NCBI RefSeq assembly: GCF_036194065.1
Contig: NZ_CP108095.1
Coordinates: 7,502,001 to 7,566,000 of the forward strand
Direction: 5' to 3'
Length of the DNA stretch: 64,000 nt
Source of the DNA: Streptomyces sp. NBC_00239
GTDB taxonomy: Bacteria > Actinomycetota > Actinomycetes > Streptomycetales > Streptomycetaceae
This document shows positions 1-13,384 of the stretch, in pieces (position 1 is the stretch's first letter; every line of letters starts with the position of its first letter). The translations under genes and the position numbers were made by a program. The notes beneath the pieces are model-generated. The model was not told the DNA's origin and did not search any database. It was given only the letters and a program-made list of their open reading frames with translations.

Positions 1-1
1 G

Positions 2-4125
<4,124 letters not shown>

Positions 4126-4129
<4 letters not shown>

Positions 4130-6585
4130 GCGACACGCACGACGAGACCGGAGCGCCCCGGCCGCGGGTCCGCTCGCGCACCGGCACGGGCGGACCGGGG
4201 GTCCCGCCCGCCCGTCGCACGGTGGAGCAGGGCGCGCCCGGCACCGCGGAGGGGGACGACGTGGGACGGCTCGCCGCCACCGTGGAGCGGCTGCGCCAGG
4301 AAGCCCTGGACGCCCAGTGGGCCGCCGACGGGCGTGCGCTGATCGAGATGGCCAAGGGCATCTTCGTGGGACGGCTGGGGTGCGGGCCCGCCGAGGCCTC
4401 CCGGCAGCTGACCAAGCTGGCGGAGCAGTCGGGCGTCACCGTCCTGGCCCTGGCGGTCGACGTCATCAACCAGGCTGCGCGCGACCACGTCAGCGAGATC
4501 GCGGAGCAGTTCCTCAGAACCGCCGCCGGAGAGCCCTCCGACCCGGACGGACCCGCCCCCGCCGTCCGGCTGCGAGCGGCCGAGAGCCGCGCGCTGGCGG
4601 CGACCGACTCCCAGGCCGTGGCCAGCGCGCTGCTGGAGAACGCGCTCGCACCGCTGGGCGCCTGCGGCGTCGCGATCTGGCTGGTGGGCGCGGACTCCTC
4701 GCTCACCCTGGTCGGCCAGGCGGGGTTCACGGAGGAGGAGGCCGGACGTTGGCGCTACGTCCCGCCGGAGGTGGCCACCTGCGCCCGGCTGGCCCTGCAC
4801 GGCCGGGAACTCACGGTCGTGGCCGCGCTCTCCGACGCGGGGATCCCCACCATCGGCCGGCGCCGGCACCCCGAGGGCGGACGGATCGTGGTCCCGGCCG
4901 GAACCGGCGGCCGCATCCACGGAGTGCTCGAGGTCGGCTGGCCGGACCGACTGCCTCCGCAGCCTCCGCAGATCGTGCGGCAGCTGGAAGCCATGGCCGA
5001 ACTGTGCGCCCACACCCTCGGGGAGCAGTCCGCCGACGAGGCGCCCCGCACCACGCCGGGTGCGGACCTGGCAGGCGTCGCGGAACTGACCGACCTCGCC
5101 GACCACCTCCACGACCCCGTACTCATCCTCACACCCCAGCTCGATCCCGCCGGCCGGCTCTCCGACTTCCGAATCCACCACACCAACAACCGCTTCGTCG
5201 ACCCCGCCGGCCGGCCCCGCTCGCTCGTGACCGGCGCGCACTTCCTCGAGGCCTATCCGGCCGCCGCGGAGGGCAACGGCCTCTTCTCCAAGCTGGAGCG
5301 GGTCTACGCGACCGGCGAACCCTGCCGGGCGCCGCGTACGACGCTCACGGCCTTCGTGGACGAGGTGCCCCTCACCTCGGTCGCCGACGTCAGCATCAGC
5401 CGGCACGGTGCCGCCCTCCTCCTCATCTGGAAGGTCGAGGACGAGAGCGCACGGCTGGCCAGCCTCCTGCAGCACGCGCAACGCCTCGGCAGGGTCGGCG
5501 GTTTCGAGGAGAACGTCCGCACCGGCGCCATCACCTGGAACGGCCAGCTGTTCAGCCTGTTCGGGCTGCCCACGACCGCCGCCCCCGTACCCCTGGCGGA
5601 GCTCGCCGACCACGCCCACCCCCACGACGTCAACTCCATCGGCCGGTTCCTGCGCACACTCCTGCACAGGCTGCGCGAGTCGTCGGTGGACTTCCGGCTG
5701 CGCCGCCCCGACGGCATCACCCGCCACATCCGGATCGTTGCCGAACCCGTCCTGGACGAGCAGGGACGCCTGTATTCCGTACGCGGCGCCTGCCAGGACG
5801 TCTCGGCGCAGCACTGGACGGAAGTGGCCCTCGCGGCCACCCGGGACCAACTCGCCAGCAGCGAGGCCGAATCCGCGGACCGGACCAGGCTCACCCTGCA
5901 ACTCCAGCAGGCCATCATGCCGCCCGCCCCGGCCGCCCTGGAGGTCCCGGGCATCCGCATCGCCGTCCGCTACCGGCCGGCGGAGTCGGAATCCCTCGTC
6001 GGCGGCGACTGGTACGACGCGGTCGTGCTGCCCGACAACAAGATCCTCATCAGCGTCGGGGACGTGGCCGGCCACGGCATCCAGGCGGCCACCGGCATGG
6101 TCGTCCTGCGCAACGCGCTGCGCGGCCTGGCAGTCACCGGCGCCGGCCCCGCGCAGCTGCTGTCCTGGCTGAACACCGTCACCTACCACCTCACCAGCCA
6201 TTTGACGGCCACCGCCGTCTGCGGGATCTACGACCCGGAGACCCGGACCCTGCGCTGGGCGCGCGCGGGCCATCTGCCCCCGGTCCTGGTCAGGGGGACG
6301 GAGGCCCGGGCCTTCCCCCTCGCGTCGGGCACGCTCCTCGGAGCCCTGCCCGACATCGCGTACACGGAGGAAGAAGTGCAACTGGAACGCGAGGACATCC
6401 TGCTCATGTACACCGACGGCCTCGTGGAACGCCGGGACGCCTCCGTCACCGACTCCCTGGCACAACTGCTCACCGTGGCGTCACGCCCTGCGGACTCCCT
6501 GGAGAAGCGCCTCGACAACCTGCTGACCTACAGCACCTCCGACACCGACGACGACACCTGCCTGATCGGTGTCCGGGTGCACTGA
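4126..6585 (+). CDS. ANTAR-GAF-PAS-PAS-PP2C (SpoIIE-type) serine phosphatase
   Basis: I chose the GTG at 4126 because it overlaps the kinase stop (GTGA), giving translational coupling; an in-frame GTG at 4081 is possible. The 819-residue protein has an ANTAR-like helical domain (about 52-116, with IEMAKGIFVGRLGC), a GAF domain (about 150-295), two PAS-like segments (about 320-425 and 455-550) and a C-terminal PP2C domain (about 595-819) with the family's metal-binding blocks GGDWYD, GDVAGHG and LLMYTDGLVE. Proteins of this kind dephosphorylate STAS anti-anti-sigma factors. A STAS gene lies just downstream, so it is the probable substrate. ANTAR domains usually bind RNA in antiterminators, so its place in front of a phosphatase is unusual. 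Confidence 0.9.
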
Positions 6586-6671
6586 CCGGCCCGGGGGCGC
6601 GTAGCCTTCGGTTGTTGCGGCGGGCAGCGGGCTGGGGACGGGCTGCGCTGAAACGATGTGAGGGAGTACAG

Positions 6672-7001
6672 GTGGACCAGCAGGTACGAGTACAGCCGGC
6701 AGAGGACGGGATCCGCGTCATCGTCTGCGTGGGGGAGTTCGACCAGGACACCCTGCAGCCGCTCAAGGAGTCCAGCGAGCAGGCCGCCGCCGACCCGGAG
6801 GTACGCAGGATCGTCCTGGACGTCAGCCAGGTCGGCTTCGCCGACTCCTCCATGCTCAACCAGATGCTGCTCCTGCTGCGCACGGGCCGCCTCGTGCTGG
6901 CGGGACCGGTTCCCCCTCAGCTGGGTCGGCTCCTGGACCTCACGGAGGCGCGGGGCCTGTTCCAGGTCGCCGACAGCGTCGAGGCGGCGCGCAGCCTGTA
7001 G
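6672..7001 (+). CDS. STAS-domain anti-sigma factor antagonist
   Basis: A 109-residue single-domain protein starting at GTG 6672 behind AGGGAG at 6661. The segment DVSQVGFADSSMLNQM contains the conserved D-S-S/G region in which the Ser is phosphorylated by anti-sigma kinases and dephosphorylated by PP2C enzymes. It lies 86 bp after the PP2C phosphatase gene on the same strand and ends just before a strong hairpin, so kinase, phosphatase and antagonist probably form one transcription unit. By family role it would bind an anti-sigma kinase and release a stress sigma factor; neither partner is in the window. Confidence 0.88.
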   Translation: MDQQVRVQPAEDGIRVIVCVGEFDQDTLQPLKESSEQAAADPEVRRIVLDVSQVGFADSSMLNQMLLLLRTGRLVLAGPVPPQLGRLLDLTEARGLFQVADSVEAARSL

Positions 7002-7018
7002 GGGAAGGGTGTTGACCC

Positions 7019-7072
7019 CACGACGACGCCGGTCCCCACACCCAGGAGGGTGTGGGGACCGGCGTCGTCGTG
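7019..7072. terminator. Bidirectional intrinsic terminator, 25-bp stem
   Basis: A perfect 25-bp inverted repeat (7019-7043 and 7048-7072) with an AGGA loop sits between the convergent stops of the STAS gene (7001) and the PRC-barrel gene (7084). It has no long T-tract, as is normal for Streptomyces hairpin terminators. Confidence 0.88.
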
Positions 7073-7083
7073 CGGGAAGGGGA

Positions 7084-7452
7084 TCAGGCGGGTCGGCCGC
7101 CGAAGGGGCCGCCGGTGCCGTAGTACGTGCCCAGCTCCTCCCGGTACCCGGCGTCGCCGAGGTGCTTGTCCCGGTGGAACTCGGGGGCGTTCTTGATCTG
7201 TTCCTTGGTGCGGTTGACGAACACCTTCTGCTCTTCCGAGTCGATCCTGACGATGGTGCCGGCAGGCAGCAGGACCTCCTTGCCGAAGATCCATACGCCG
7301 GTGTCGACGACCAGGTAGGCGTCACCGACCTCGTCGGAGTGCTTGTCGACCTTGCCGATGCTGCCGTCGGTCGCCTCGACCTTGTAACCGGTCAGATCGG
7401 TACCGGCCAGGTGGCCCGAGGTCGGCTGGTAACTCCACACATGCTCAGTCAC
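7084..7452 (-). CDS. PRC-barrel domain protein (DUF2171-like)
   Basis: 122 residues from GTG 7452, which has GGAGGAG 11 nt upstream (7464-7470); longer in-frame starts lack a site. The body (GTDLTGYKVEATDGSIGKVD and the following VDTG / FGKEVLLPAG) is the PRC-barrel pattern found in small actinobacterial stress proteins. The C-terminal part is charged and ends in a Gly-rich tail. It is soluble, with no signal peptide. Biochemical role unknown. It stands alone, convergent with the STAS gene, among other small stress-type genes. Confidence 0.82.
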   Translation of the reverse strand: MTEHVWSYQPTSGHLAGTDLTGYKVEATDGSIGKVDKHSDEVGDAYLVVDTGVWIFGKEVLLPAGTIVRIDSEEQKVFVNRTKEQIKNAPEFHRDKHLGDAGYREELGTYYGTGGPFGGRPA

Positions 7453-7816
7453 GCGAAAAACAACTCCTCCGGTCAACGGGGGACGGCGGAAGAACGAACT
7501 GTCCACCGATCCACCCTGTTCCGTACGTCGTGTTCGGCGGTTGCTGCGTTCCGCCTGAACTTCGCCTTCCCCGCCTTTACGACTTCACGCACCCGGATCG
7601 GCGCATGGACCGGGGCGGCCGTCGATCATTGGAGGTGAGCAGGTTCCCTGCTGCGTCACGGCGACCGTCCCGGCTGTCCTCCGGATGCCCCCGATGTGTT
7701 CCTTTATCCGTTCCGGGTTCGCGAGTGCCTGCCGACGATGAAATGGCGGTGGCCGGTCGCCCCAGGAAGGGATGACCGGCCACCGCCAGGCGGTGGAACC
7801 GCGCTTCGCCTTACGG
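7453..7816. other. Intergenic region with terminator, otherwise no gene seen
   Basis: It holds the ribosome-binding site of the PRC-barrel gene at its left end and the hairpin of the small hydrophobic protein gene at 7744-7788. I find no convincing coding frame or RNA gene in the rest. Confidence 0.6.
7744..7788 (-). terminator. Hairpin terminator of the small hydrophobic protein gene
   Basis: A perfect 15-bp stem (7744-7758 with 7774-7788) and a 15-nt loop lie 29 nt beyond the stop of the minus-strand gene 7817-7978. Confidence 0.8.
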
Positions 7817-7978
7817 CTACCAGCGATACCAGCGGCCGCTACCGCCCTTGGGTCGTGCGACGAAACCGATCAGCCACAGGATCAGGACCGCGATGGCCAC
7901 CCACCAAAGAATCTTCACCGCGAAACCCGCGCCGAAGAGGAGAAGGACCAGCAGAAGAACGAGAAGCAGGGGAACCAT
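7817..7978 (-). CDS. Small hydrophobic membrane protein (53 aa)
   Basis: ATG 7978 is preceded by GGAGGT at about 7987-7992. The peptide is almost entirely two hydrophobic helices (MVPLLLVLLLVLLLFG and the ILWWVAIAVLILWLIGFV stretch) followed by a short basic, aromatic tail ending GRWYRW. This is the conserved Streptomyces 'hydrophobic protein' family, which often sits beside PRC-barrel and other stress genes. Function unknown. It is transcribed alone and ended by its own hairpin. Confidence 0.82.
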   Translation of the reverse strand: MVPLLLVLLLVLLLFGAGFAVKILWWVAIAVLILWLIGFVARPKGGSGRWYRW

Positions 7979-8124
7979 GATTATCAACCTCCGAAACGCC
8001 GTGTGCCCGACCGCACCCAGGACATGCATTCGATTCTTGTTTGTTTCTTGTCCTGATGGCCGGGCAGGAGTTCCTGCCTGCATTCTCTGACGGCGCGCGA
8101 GCAGAGCTCCTGCCCGTGGGGCGG

Positions 8125-8147
8125 GTGTTGAGGCGATGGCGGGGTAA
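8125..8147 (+). promoter_or_regulatory. Possible sigma-B-type promoter before the DUF3618 gene
   Basis: GTGTT at 8125 and GGGTAA at 8142 loosely match the GTTT / GGGTAT elements of stress sigma factors, but the spacing (12 nt) is shorter than the usual 14-16. Offered as a weak candidate only. Confidence 0.25.
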
Positions 8148-8165
8148 GCGCGCATTGACGACGGC

Positions 8166-8729
8166 ATGCACATTTCATCGAGGAGGCTCCGCTATGGCGG
8201 CTCGCAGTGCGGTTCGCAGTGCACTTCGGCACCGGCCCGCCCAGGAGCGACCGGTCCCGATCCGCCGCCTGCACCCCGCTTCCGAGACGCCTGCCCCGCA
8301 GAGCTGTGCGAGAACGTCGGACGTACTCGTGACGAACTCGGCCGGACGGTCGAGGTTCTGGCCGCGAAGGCCGACATCAAGGCCAACGCCCAAACCAAGG
8401 AGAAGATCGCCGTGATGAAGCAACAAACAGCCGAGAAGGCCTCTCTGATCGCCGACCAGATCCGCGACAAGGCGGGACGAGCCGCCCAGCTGGTACGGGA
8501 CAGGACTCCGGACCCGGTCCTGGACAAGACCGCGCAGGCCGCCGCGCAGGTGTGGGACGGCGCGACCCGCGCCGGCCGGTACGCGGCGGACAAGACCCCC
8601 GACCCGCTGCTGGAGAACGCCGGTCGGGCCGCCACGGCCGCACGCGGCAACCGCACTCCGCTCCTGCTCGCCGGCGCTGTGATCATTGGGTTCGTGCTCG
8701 TCCGTCGCAGCCGCGGACGTCGCCGATGA
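8166..8729 (+). pseudogene. DUF3618 protein with probable N-terminal frameshift
   Basis: The frame open from ATG 8166 carries a clear DUF3618 domain (ENVGRTRDELGRTVEVLAAKAD, with codons at about 8306-8385), a helical region rich in KDKA-type repeats and a C-terminal membrane helix (PLLLAGAVIIGFVLV) with a basic tail. But the only good ribosome-binding site (GAGGAGG, 8179-8185) serves ATG 8194 in a different frame, which encodes MAARSAVRSALRHRP, a normal family N-terminus. The family start and body are therefore in two frames, and one indel between about 8194 and 8290 would join them. It is either a genuine inactivation or a sequencing error; the downstream domain is intact. Confidence 0.7.
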
Positions 8730-8934
8730 GGGACTCCAGGGTCGCCTGCAAGCCCGCCGGTCTCGCCCTGTCTTCGCTGTAACCCCCATGTGGTGAGCGG
8801 GGTCACACCGTGCGGGGGCGGGGGATTGGTCCGGCGTCGTCGCCTGCGGTGCATGGGACGCCCGTGCCGGGGCAGGCGACGCGTCGGGGGCAGCAGGCCG
8901 CCTGTGACTCCGGCGTGTGTGAAGGAGCGAGATC

Positions 8935-9201
8935 GTGATGATGACTCACCCCGCGGTGCTGGCGCGTCTGGTGGAGGAGTACGAGAGGGAGTCGGAGCTG
9001 CGGGCCGCAGGTCCCGACGGACCGGTGCGGCAACAGATGGAGGACGTGGTCTACACGCTGTGCGTGTCGACCGGGACGCATGACATCGACGCAGCGCTGG
9101 CCGCGGCGCGGGACCGGCTGCGTACCGCATGGCTCGGTGAGGCGGATGACGCGGAGGCGGCGGCACGGGACGGTCGGGCCTTGAGCGGTACGGCGGGATA
9201 G
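8935..9201 (+). CDS. DUF5133 domain-containing protein
   Basis: 88 residues. The start is GTG 8935 or ATG 8938/8941, behind GAAGGAG at about 8921-8927. The sequence (THPAVLARLVEEYE, then VYTLCVSTGT and DIDAALAAARDRL) matches the small Streptomyces DUF5133 family, which often lies near regulatory and stress genes. Soluble, mostly helical, with no known activity. It is followed at once by a hairpin. Confidence 0.8.
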   Translation: MMMTHPAVLARLVEEYERESELRAAGPDGPVRQQMEDVVYTLCVSTGTHDIDAALAAARDRLRTAWLGEADDAEAAARDGRALSGTAG

Positions 9202-9208
9202 GCCGTCC

Positions 9209-9240
9209 GCGCCGTACCGGCCCTCGGGCCGGTACGGCGC
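9209..9240. terminator. Hairpin terminator after the DUF5133 gene
   Basis: A 15-bp inverted repeat (9209-9223 with 9226-9240) begins 8 nt after the stop at 9201. It may also help end transcription from the convergent Rieske-FAD gene, whose stop is at 9388. Confidence 0.78.
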
Positions 9241-9387
9241 CGCCCGCCCGGCCGGCGGGGTGGACGGCCCGCTCAGACGGCAGTGGCCGGCGCGATCACC
9301 TGAGCCGACGCCTGGCCGGGAGCACCATCGTGACCGGGAGCACCATCATGGAGCCTGAGGTCGGCGCCCCCGGCCGCAGGTCCGTCC

Positions 9388-10995
9388 CTATTCAGTCCCG
9401 GCAGGTCCGTCCTCTTCAGCGCCCGCCGGAGCCGGCCACAGCTCTTCGGGGTCCTGCCGTTCCAGTGCGTGGAGGGCCGGTCCCTGGAGGATCTCGCCGT
9501 CGATGGCGAAGCGGGAGCCGTGACAGGGGCACTCCCACGTCCGCTCGGCGTTGTTGAAGGCGACGAGGCACCCGAGATGGGTGCAGACGGCGGACACGGC
9601 GTGCAGCCCACCCCGGTCGTCGCGGTGTACGGCGCACGGTTTGCCGCCCACCCGGACCACGGTTCCCTCGCCCGGTCGCAGGCTTCGGACCGGGCCGTCG
9701 GTGCCGTCGCCGAGGGTGTCCAGGCGGTCCTTGACGAAGTGCTTCCCGACGTCCCATTGCGCCTTGAGGAGCGCCGGGGCGGAGCGGAGGGCGGAGCCGA
9801 AGCGGCCGGGGCTGTACAGACCGCCCCACGGCTCGTCTCCGCCTTTGACGAGGGACGCGATGATCGTCCCGGCCAGGACCCCGCCCGTCATGCCCCAGCC
9901 GGCGAAGCCGGCGGCGACGTAGACGCTCCCGCCCCCGCCGGGCATTGCGCCGATCAGGGGCAGCGTGTCCGTGGCGCTGTTGTCCTGTGCCGCCCACCGG
10001 TGGGTGATCGCGACGTCGGGAAAGTGCTGCTCGGTCCAGCCCTGGAGGCGGGCGTACCCCGCCTCGGTGTCCTCTCCCTCGCCGGGGGTGAACGCCTCAC
10101 CGGTGACGATCAGGAGTCGACTGCCGTCTCCCAGTGGTGACGTGCGGACGGATCGCTTGCCCCCCTCCTCGGTGATGAACATGCCCTCCGGGTCCCGGTG
10201 GGCGGGCAGGGAGCCCGCGATCACCAGGTCGCGGTGCTGGGTGAGCCGCGTGGCGAGCACGGAGCGGTCGAAGACGGGGTGATGGGTGGCCACGACGACG
10301 TGCCGGGCGGAGACGGTGACCCCGGAGTCGGTGGTGAGCCGACACGGCTCCCCGCCGTCGAGTTCGGTCACACGCGTGCCCTCGTGGATGAGGCCGCCGA
10401 GCGCCACGATGTCGTCGGCCAGACCGCGCAGGTACTTGAGCGGGTGGAACTGAGCCTGGTCCTCGACCCTGACGGCGCCGGCGACGGGGAAGGGCAGGCC
10501 CGTCTCGGTGACGAACGAAGCGTCGAGGCCGGCCGCGCGGGCAGCTTCGGCCTCCGCGCGCAACGCCTCGACGCCCTCGGGCTCCTGGCAGTAGGTGAGG
10601 GCCGGGCGCCTCTCCACCTCGCAGTCGAGGCCGAGTTCCCCGACCACCTCGATGACGTGCCGCAGCGCGGCGCTCTGGGACGTCGCGTACCGGCGGGCGG
10701 CGTCCTCTCCGTGCTCGGACCGGAGCGTGTCGTACACGGCGGTGTGCAGGGCGGTCAGCTTTCCCGTCGTATGGCCCGTGACGCCTCCCGCGAGCCGGTC
10801 CGCTTCCAGCACGATGACCCGGAGGCCCGCACGGGCCAGTTCCCACGCTGTGCTGAGACCGACGATGCCGCCGCCGATCACCGCCGCATCCGCCTCCGCG
10901 GCCCGTGAGAGCGGGGCGAAGGACGGCAACGAGGCCGTCCGCATCCAGTAGGAGCGGCCGGTGTAGGAGCGGTCGATGTTCGAAAGTCGGTTCAT
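9388..10995 (-). CDS. FAD-dependent oxidoreductase with C-terminal Rieske [2Fe-2S] domain
   Basis: About 535 residues from ATG 10995 (a GTG at 11022 would add nine). The N-terminal half is a DadA/GlpD-type FAD fold with the dinucleotide motif AVIGGGIVGLSTAWELARAG. The C-terminal 100 residues form a Rieske domain with both cluster motifs, CTHLGC and CPCHGSRF. Proteins of this design are predicted to pass electrons from an FAD-oxidised amine or alcohol to the Fe-S centre; the substrate cannot be read from sequence. No signal peptide is evident. Monocistronic and divergent from the methyltransferase operon across about 270 bp that includes a triplicated 10-mer. Confidence 0.9.
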   Translation of the reverse strand: MNRLSNIDRSYTGRSYWMRTASLPSFAPLSRAAEADAAVIGGGIVGLSTAWELARAGLRVIVLEADRLAGGVTGHTTGKLTALHTAVYDTLRSEHGEDAARRYATSQSAALRHVIEVVGELGLDCEVERRPALTYCQEPEGVEALRAEAEAARAAGLDASFVTETGLPFPVAGAVRVEDQAQFHPLKYLRGLADDIVALGGLIHEGTRVTELDGGEPCRLTTDSGVTVSARHVVVATHHPVFDRSVLATRLTQHRDLVIAGSLPAHRDPEGMFITEEGGKRSVRTSPLGDGSRLLIVTGEAFTPGEGEDTEAGYARLQGWTEQHFPDVAITHRWAAQDNSATDTLPLIGAMPGGGGSVYVAAGFAGWGMTGGVLAGTIIASLVKGGDEPWGGLYSPGRFGSALRSAPALLKAQWDVGKHFVKDRLDTLGDGTDGPVRSLRPGEGTVVRVGGKPCAVHRDDRGGLHAVSAVCTHLGCLVAFNNAERTWECPCHGSRFAIDGEILQGPALHALERQDPEELWPAPAGAEEDGPAGTE

Positions 10996-11110
10996 ATCCG
11001 GCGGCTGCCCAGGAGACCCCACCTGATGCGCTGCCGCTCCCTCCGGTCACCCGCTGTGCCGATTCGGGCACGCAGAGGATCGCCGGAAGCGAGCGTTCCC
11101 ATCTCGGCCC

Positions 11111-11140
11111 TCTCGGACCCTCTCGGACCCTCTCGGACCC
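11111..11140. repeat. Three tandem copies of a 10-mer (TCTCGGACCC)
   Basis: Three exact copies lie in the divergent promoter region between the Rieske-FAD gene and the methyltransferase operon. Function unknown; they could be regulator half-sites or slippage products. Confidence 0.75.
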
Positions 11141-11262
11141 TCGGATCATGTTCGATGCTCCGAAGATCGCCGGAATCCTGAATGAGGTCGCCGACTCGGG
11201 GCAGCCGCCGTGTGACGTCCACGAAGCGGCCTGTACGGGCGCCGCGATCCCGGAGGTGCGCG

Positions 11263-11949
11263 ATGTCCAGTACGGCCCTGACCTTGGGTACTCTCCCCGG
11301 CGGCCTGGTCGCCCTGCCGACCGTCTACCGCCCGCAGGCGGACACCCACCTGCTCGCCGAGGCGCTTGCCCGCGAGGAGCTGGGCCCCCGCACCAGCGTT
11401 CTGGAAATCGGCACCGGGACCGGCGCGCTGGCTCTGCACGCCGCTCACAGAGGTGCCGCGGTCACGGCGGTCGACGTCTCCTGGCCGGCCGTCGCATCAG
11501 CGCGCGTGAACGCCCTGCTCCACCGGCTTCCCCTGCGCGTCCTGCACGGCGACTTCAGGGCCCGTACCGTCGGCCGGCGCTTCGACCTGATCGTGGCGAA
11601 CCCGCCGTACGTACCCGCTCCGGGCGTGAAACCGCCCTCGCGGGGGCCGCAGCGCGCTTGGGACGCCGGCCCGGACGGACGCCTGGTGATCGACCGGATC
11701 TGCGCAGCCGCTTCCGCTCTGCTGCGTCCCGGCGGCGCTCTGCTGATGGTGCACTCCGGCCTGTGCGGGACCGAGGAGACCGTGGACCGGCTGGCCGGGG
11801 AAGGGCTGTCCGCGCAGGTCACAGCGAAGGCGTCCGTTCCCTGGGGCCCGGTCCTGCGCTCGCGACGGATCTGGCTGGAGCGGCAAGGCCTGGTGAGCGA
11901 GGCCGAGGAGTGGGAAGAGCTGGTGGTCATCCGTGCCCAGAACCTTTGA
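11263..11949 (+). CDS. HemK2/MTQ2-type protein methyltransferase
   Basis: 228 residues from ATG 11263 with GGAGG at 11252. It is a Rossmann-fold SAM methyltransferase with motif I LEIGTGTGALALHAA and the NPPY catalytic motif (VANPPYVPAPG) typical of enzymes that N-methylate glutamine or lysine side chains. The true substrate is unknown. It is first in a compact run with the CDGSH gene (overlap 17 bp) and the iron-containing redox enzyme, a grouping I recognise from other Streptomyces, so it may modify a partner encoded there. Confidence 0.85.
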   Translation: MSSTALTLGTLPGGLVALPTVYRPQADTHLLAEALAREELGPRTSVLEIGTGTGALALHAAHRGAAVTAVDVSWPAVASARVNALLHRLPLRVLHGDFRARTVGRRFDLIVANPPYVPAPGVKPPSRGPQRAWDAGPDGRLVIDRICAAASALLRPGGALLMVHSGLCGTEETVDRLAGEGLSAQVTAKASVPWGPVLRSRRIWLERQGLVSEAEEWEELVVIRAQNL

Positions 11950-12190
11950 CGACACACCGTGCCCGGCATCCGGGGTGACGCCCGCCCGCCGGGTGTCCGT
12001 GGACCCGCAGGGGCCCGTCCTCATCGAGGGCCCGGTCGAAATCGTCCTGGGCGACGGGACGATCGCCCGCTCCGACCGCTTCGTGGTCGCCGTCTGTACC
12101 TGCCGTCGCAGTCGTACGTACCCCTGGTGCGACACCAGCCACCGCCCCCGGGCTCGAACCTCCCCGCCGTCTGAAGACAGGAACCGGTGA
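11933..12190 (+). CDS. CDGSH-type iron-sulfur protein
   Basis: 85 residues from GTG 11933, overlapping the methyltransferase gene. The motif CTCRRSRTYPWCDTSH fits the CDGSH pattern C-x-C-x2-S-x3-P-x-C-D-x-S-H, with Thr in place of Gly, and would bind a [2Fe-2S] cluster through three Cys and one His. Such proteins carry redox-labile clusters. Its stop TGA overlaps the start of the next gene (TGATG), which argues for translational coupling with the iron-containing redox enzyme. Confidence 0.88.
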   Translation: MPRTFDDTPCPASGVTPARRVSVDPQGPVLIEGPVEIVLGDGTIARSDRFVVAVCTCRRSRTYPWCDTSHRPRARTSPPSEDRNR

Positions 12191-13230
12191 TGCGTCCTCC
12201 CAGCCCGGACCCGGCCGCCGTTGCACCGACCGCCGTTGCAGGCCGGAGCCCCCACCTGGCCGAGGGGCGGGGCGAGTTGTCCCGCGCCGTGACGGACGCC
12301 TTGCGGTCCGGCGGCCTGCCGCGGTGCGCTCCCGGGGCCGTGCTGGAGGCCGACGTATGGGGTGAAGACCTCCAGCTCGCCCTCTACCTCCTCTACGAGC
12401 TGCACTACCGCGGTTTCGGCGACGTGGACGACGCGCGCGAGTGGGACCCGGACCTGCTGCGGCTGCGCCAGGCGATGGAAGCCCGCTTCCTGGACGCCCT
12501 GCGCACAGAGCTGTCCGATGCGCCGCGGACGGTCGAGGACGCCTTCGCCCCGCTCCTCGTCGAACCCGTCGACCTCTCCGGCAGCCTGAGCCACCACCTC
12601 GAAACGGAGGGGGAACTCTGGCAGTTGCGGGAGTACGCGGCCCTGCGCTCCCTCTACCACCTCAAGGAGGCCGACCCGCACGCCTGGGTCATCCCGCGGC
12701 TCACCGGACGGGCCAAAGCCGCCATGGTCGCCATCGAGTACGACGAGTTCGGCGCCGGCCGCGCCGACCGGATCCACGCGCAGCTCTTCGCCGACCTCAT
12801 GGCCGACCTCGGCCTCGACCCCTCTTACGGCCGATACCTGGACCACGCGCCCGCGCCCCTGCTCGCGACCGTGAACCTGATGTCCCTCCTCGGGCTCCAC
12901 CGCGCTCTGCGCGGCGCGCTCGTCGGCCACTTCGCATGCGTCGAGGTCACCTCGTCGCCCGGGTCCAGGCGCCTGGCCAACGCCATGCGACGCTGTGGGG
13001 CGGGACGCGCCGCCGAGCACTTCTACGCCGAGCACGTGGAGGCCGACGCGGTCCACGAACAGGTGGTGCGCCACGAGGTCATCGGCGGACTCCTCTCCGA
13101 GGAGCCCGCCCTGGAGGCCGACATCGCCTTCGGCTGCGCCTCGACGGTTCTGCTGGAAGACCGGCTCGCCGACCACATCCGCCGCGCGTGGGGCCGGGGA
13201 AGCAGTGCTTTGCGCAGACCGCTGCCGTAG
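12187..13230 (+). CDS. Iron-containing redox enzyme family protein (heme-oxygenase-like fold)
   Basis: 347 residues; start GTG 12187 or ATG 12190, the latter overlapping the CDGSH stop. The all-helical sequence with conserved acidic and His positions (YELHYRGF, HHLETEGELWQL, EYDEFGAG, EHFYAEHVEADAVHE) matches the Haem_oxygenase_2 / TenA-like family of non-heme iron oxidases. No signal peptide, so cytosolic. Its coupling to a CDGSH protein suggests that the [2Fe-2S] protein supplies electrons or iron. The substrate is unknown. Confidence 0.85.
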   Translation: MMRPPSPDPAAVAPTAVAGRSPHLAEGRGELSRAVTDALRSGGLPRCAPGAVLEADVWGEDLQLALYLLYELHYRGFGDVDDAREWDPDLLRLRQAMEARFLDALRTELSDAPRTVEDAFAPLLVEPVDLSGSLSHHLETEGELWQLREYAALRSLYHLKEADPHAWVIPRLTGRAKAAMVAIEYDEFGAGRADRIHAQLFADLMADLGLDPSYGRYLDHAPAPLLATVNLMSLLGLHRALRGALVGHFACVEVTSSPGSRRLANAMRRCGAGRAAEHFYAEHVEADAVHEQVVRHEVIGGLLSEEPALEADIAFGCASTVLLEDRLADHIRRAWGRGSSALRRPLP

Positions 13231-13384
13231 GACCGGGGCGCGGCCACGTGCCCCGCCCCGCCCACCGGGTCGGGGATTGAAACGCGGTGGGACGGGCAGG
13301 CGCCGCGCAGGTGGCGGGCCGCTGCGCCGCCGGCCCGAGGCCACACCGCTTCCGCGTCCCGGAACCCGTGAGGAAGTCACCGTC

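Noticed and set aside
9321..9360. Near-duplicate GGGAGCACCATC segments after the Rieske-FAD gene region
   Set aside because: Only two short imperfect copies; no structure or function can be argued.
13272..13283. GGGGATTGAAAC, which resembles the end of many CRISPR repeats
   Set aside because: It occurs once, with no spaced copies and no cas genes in the window.
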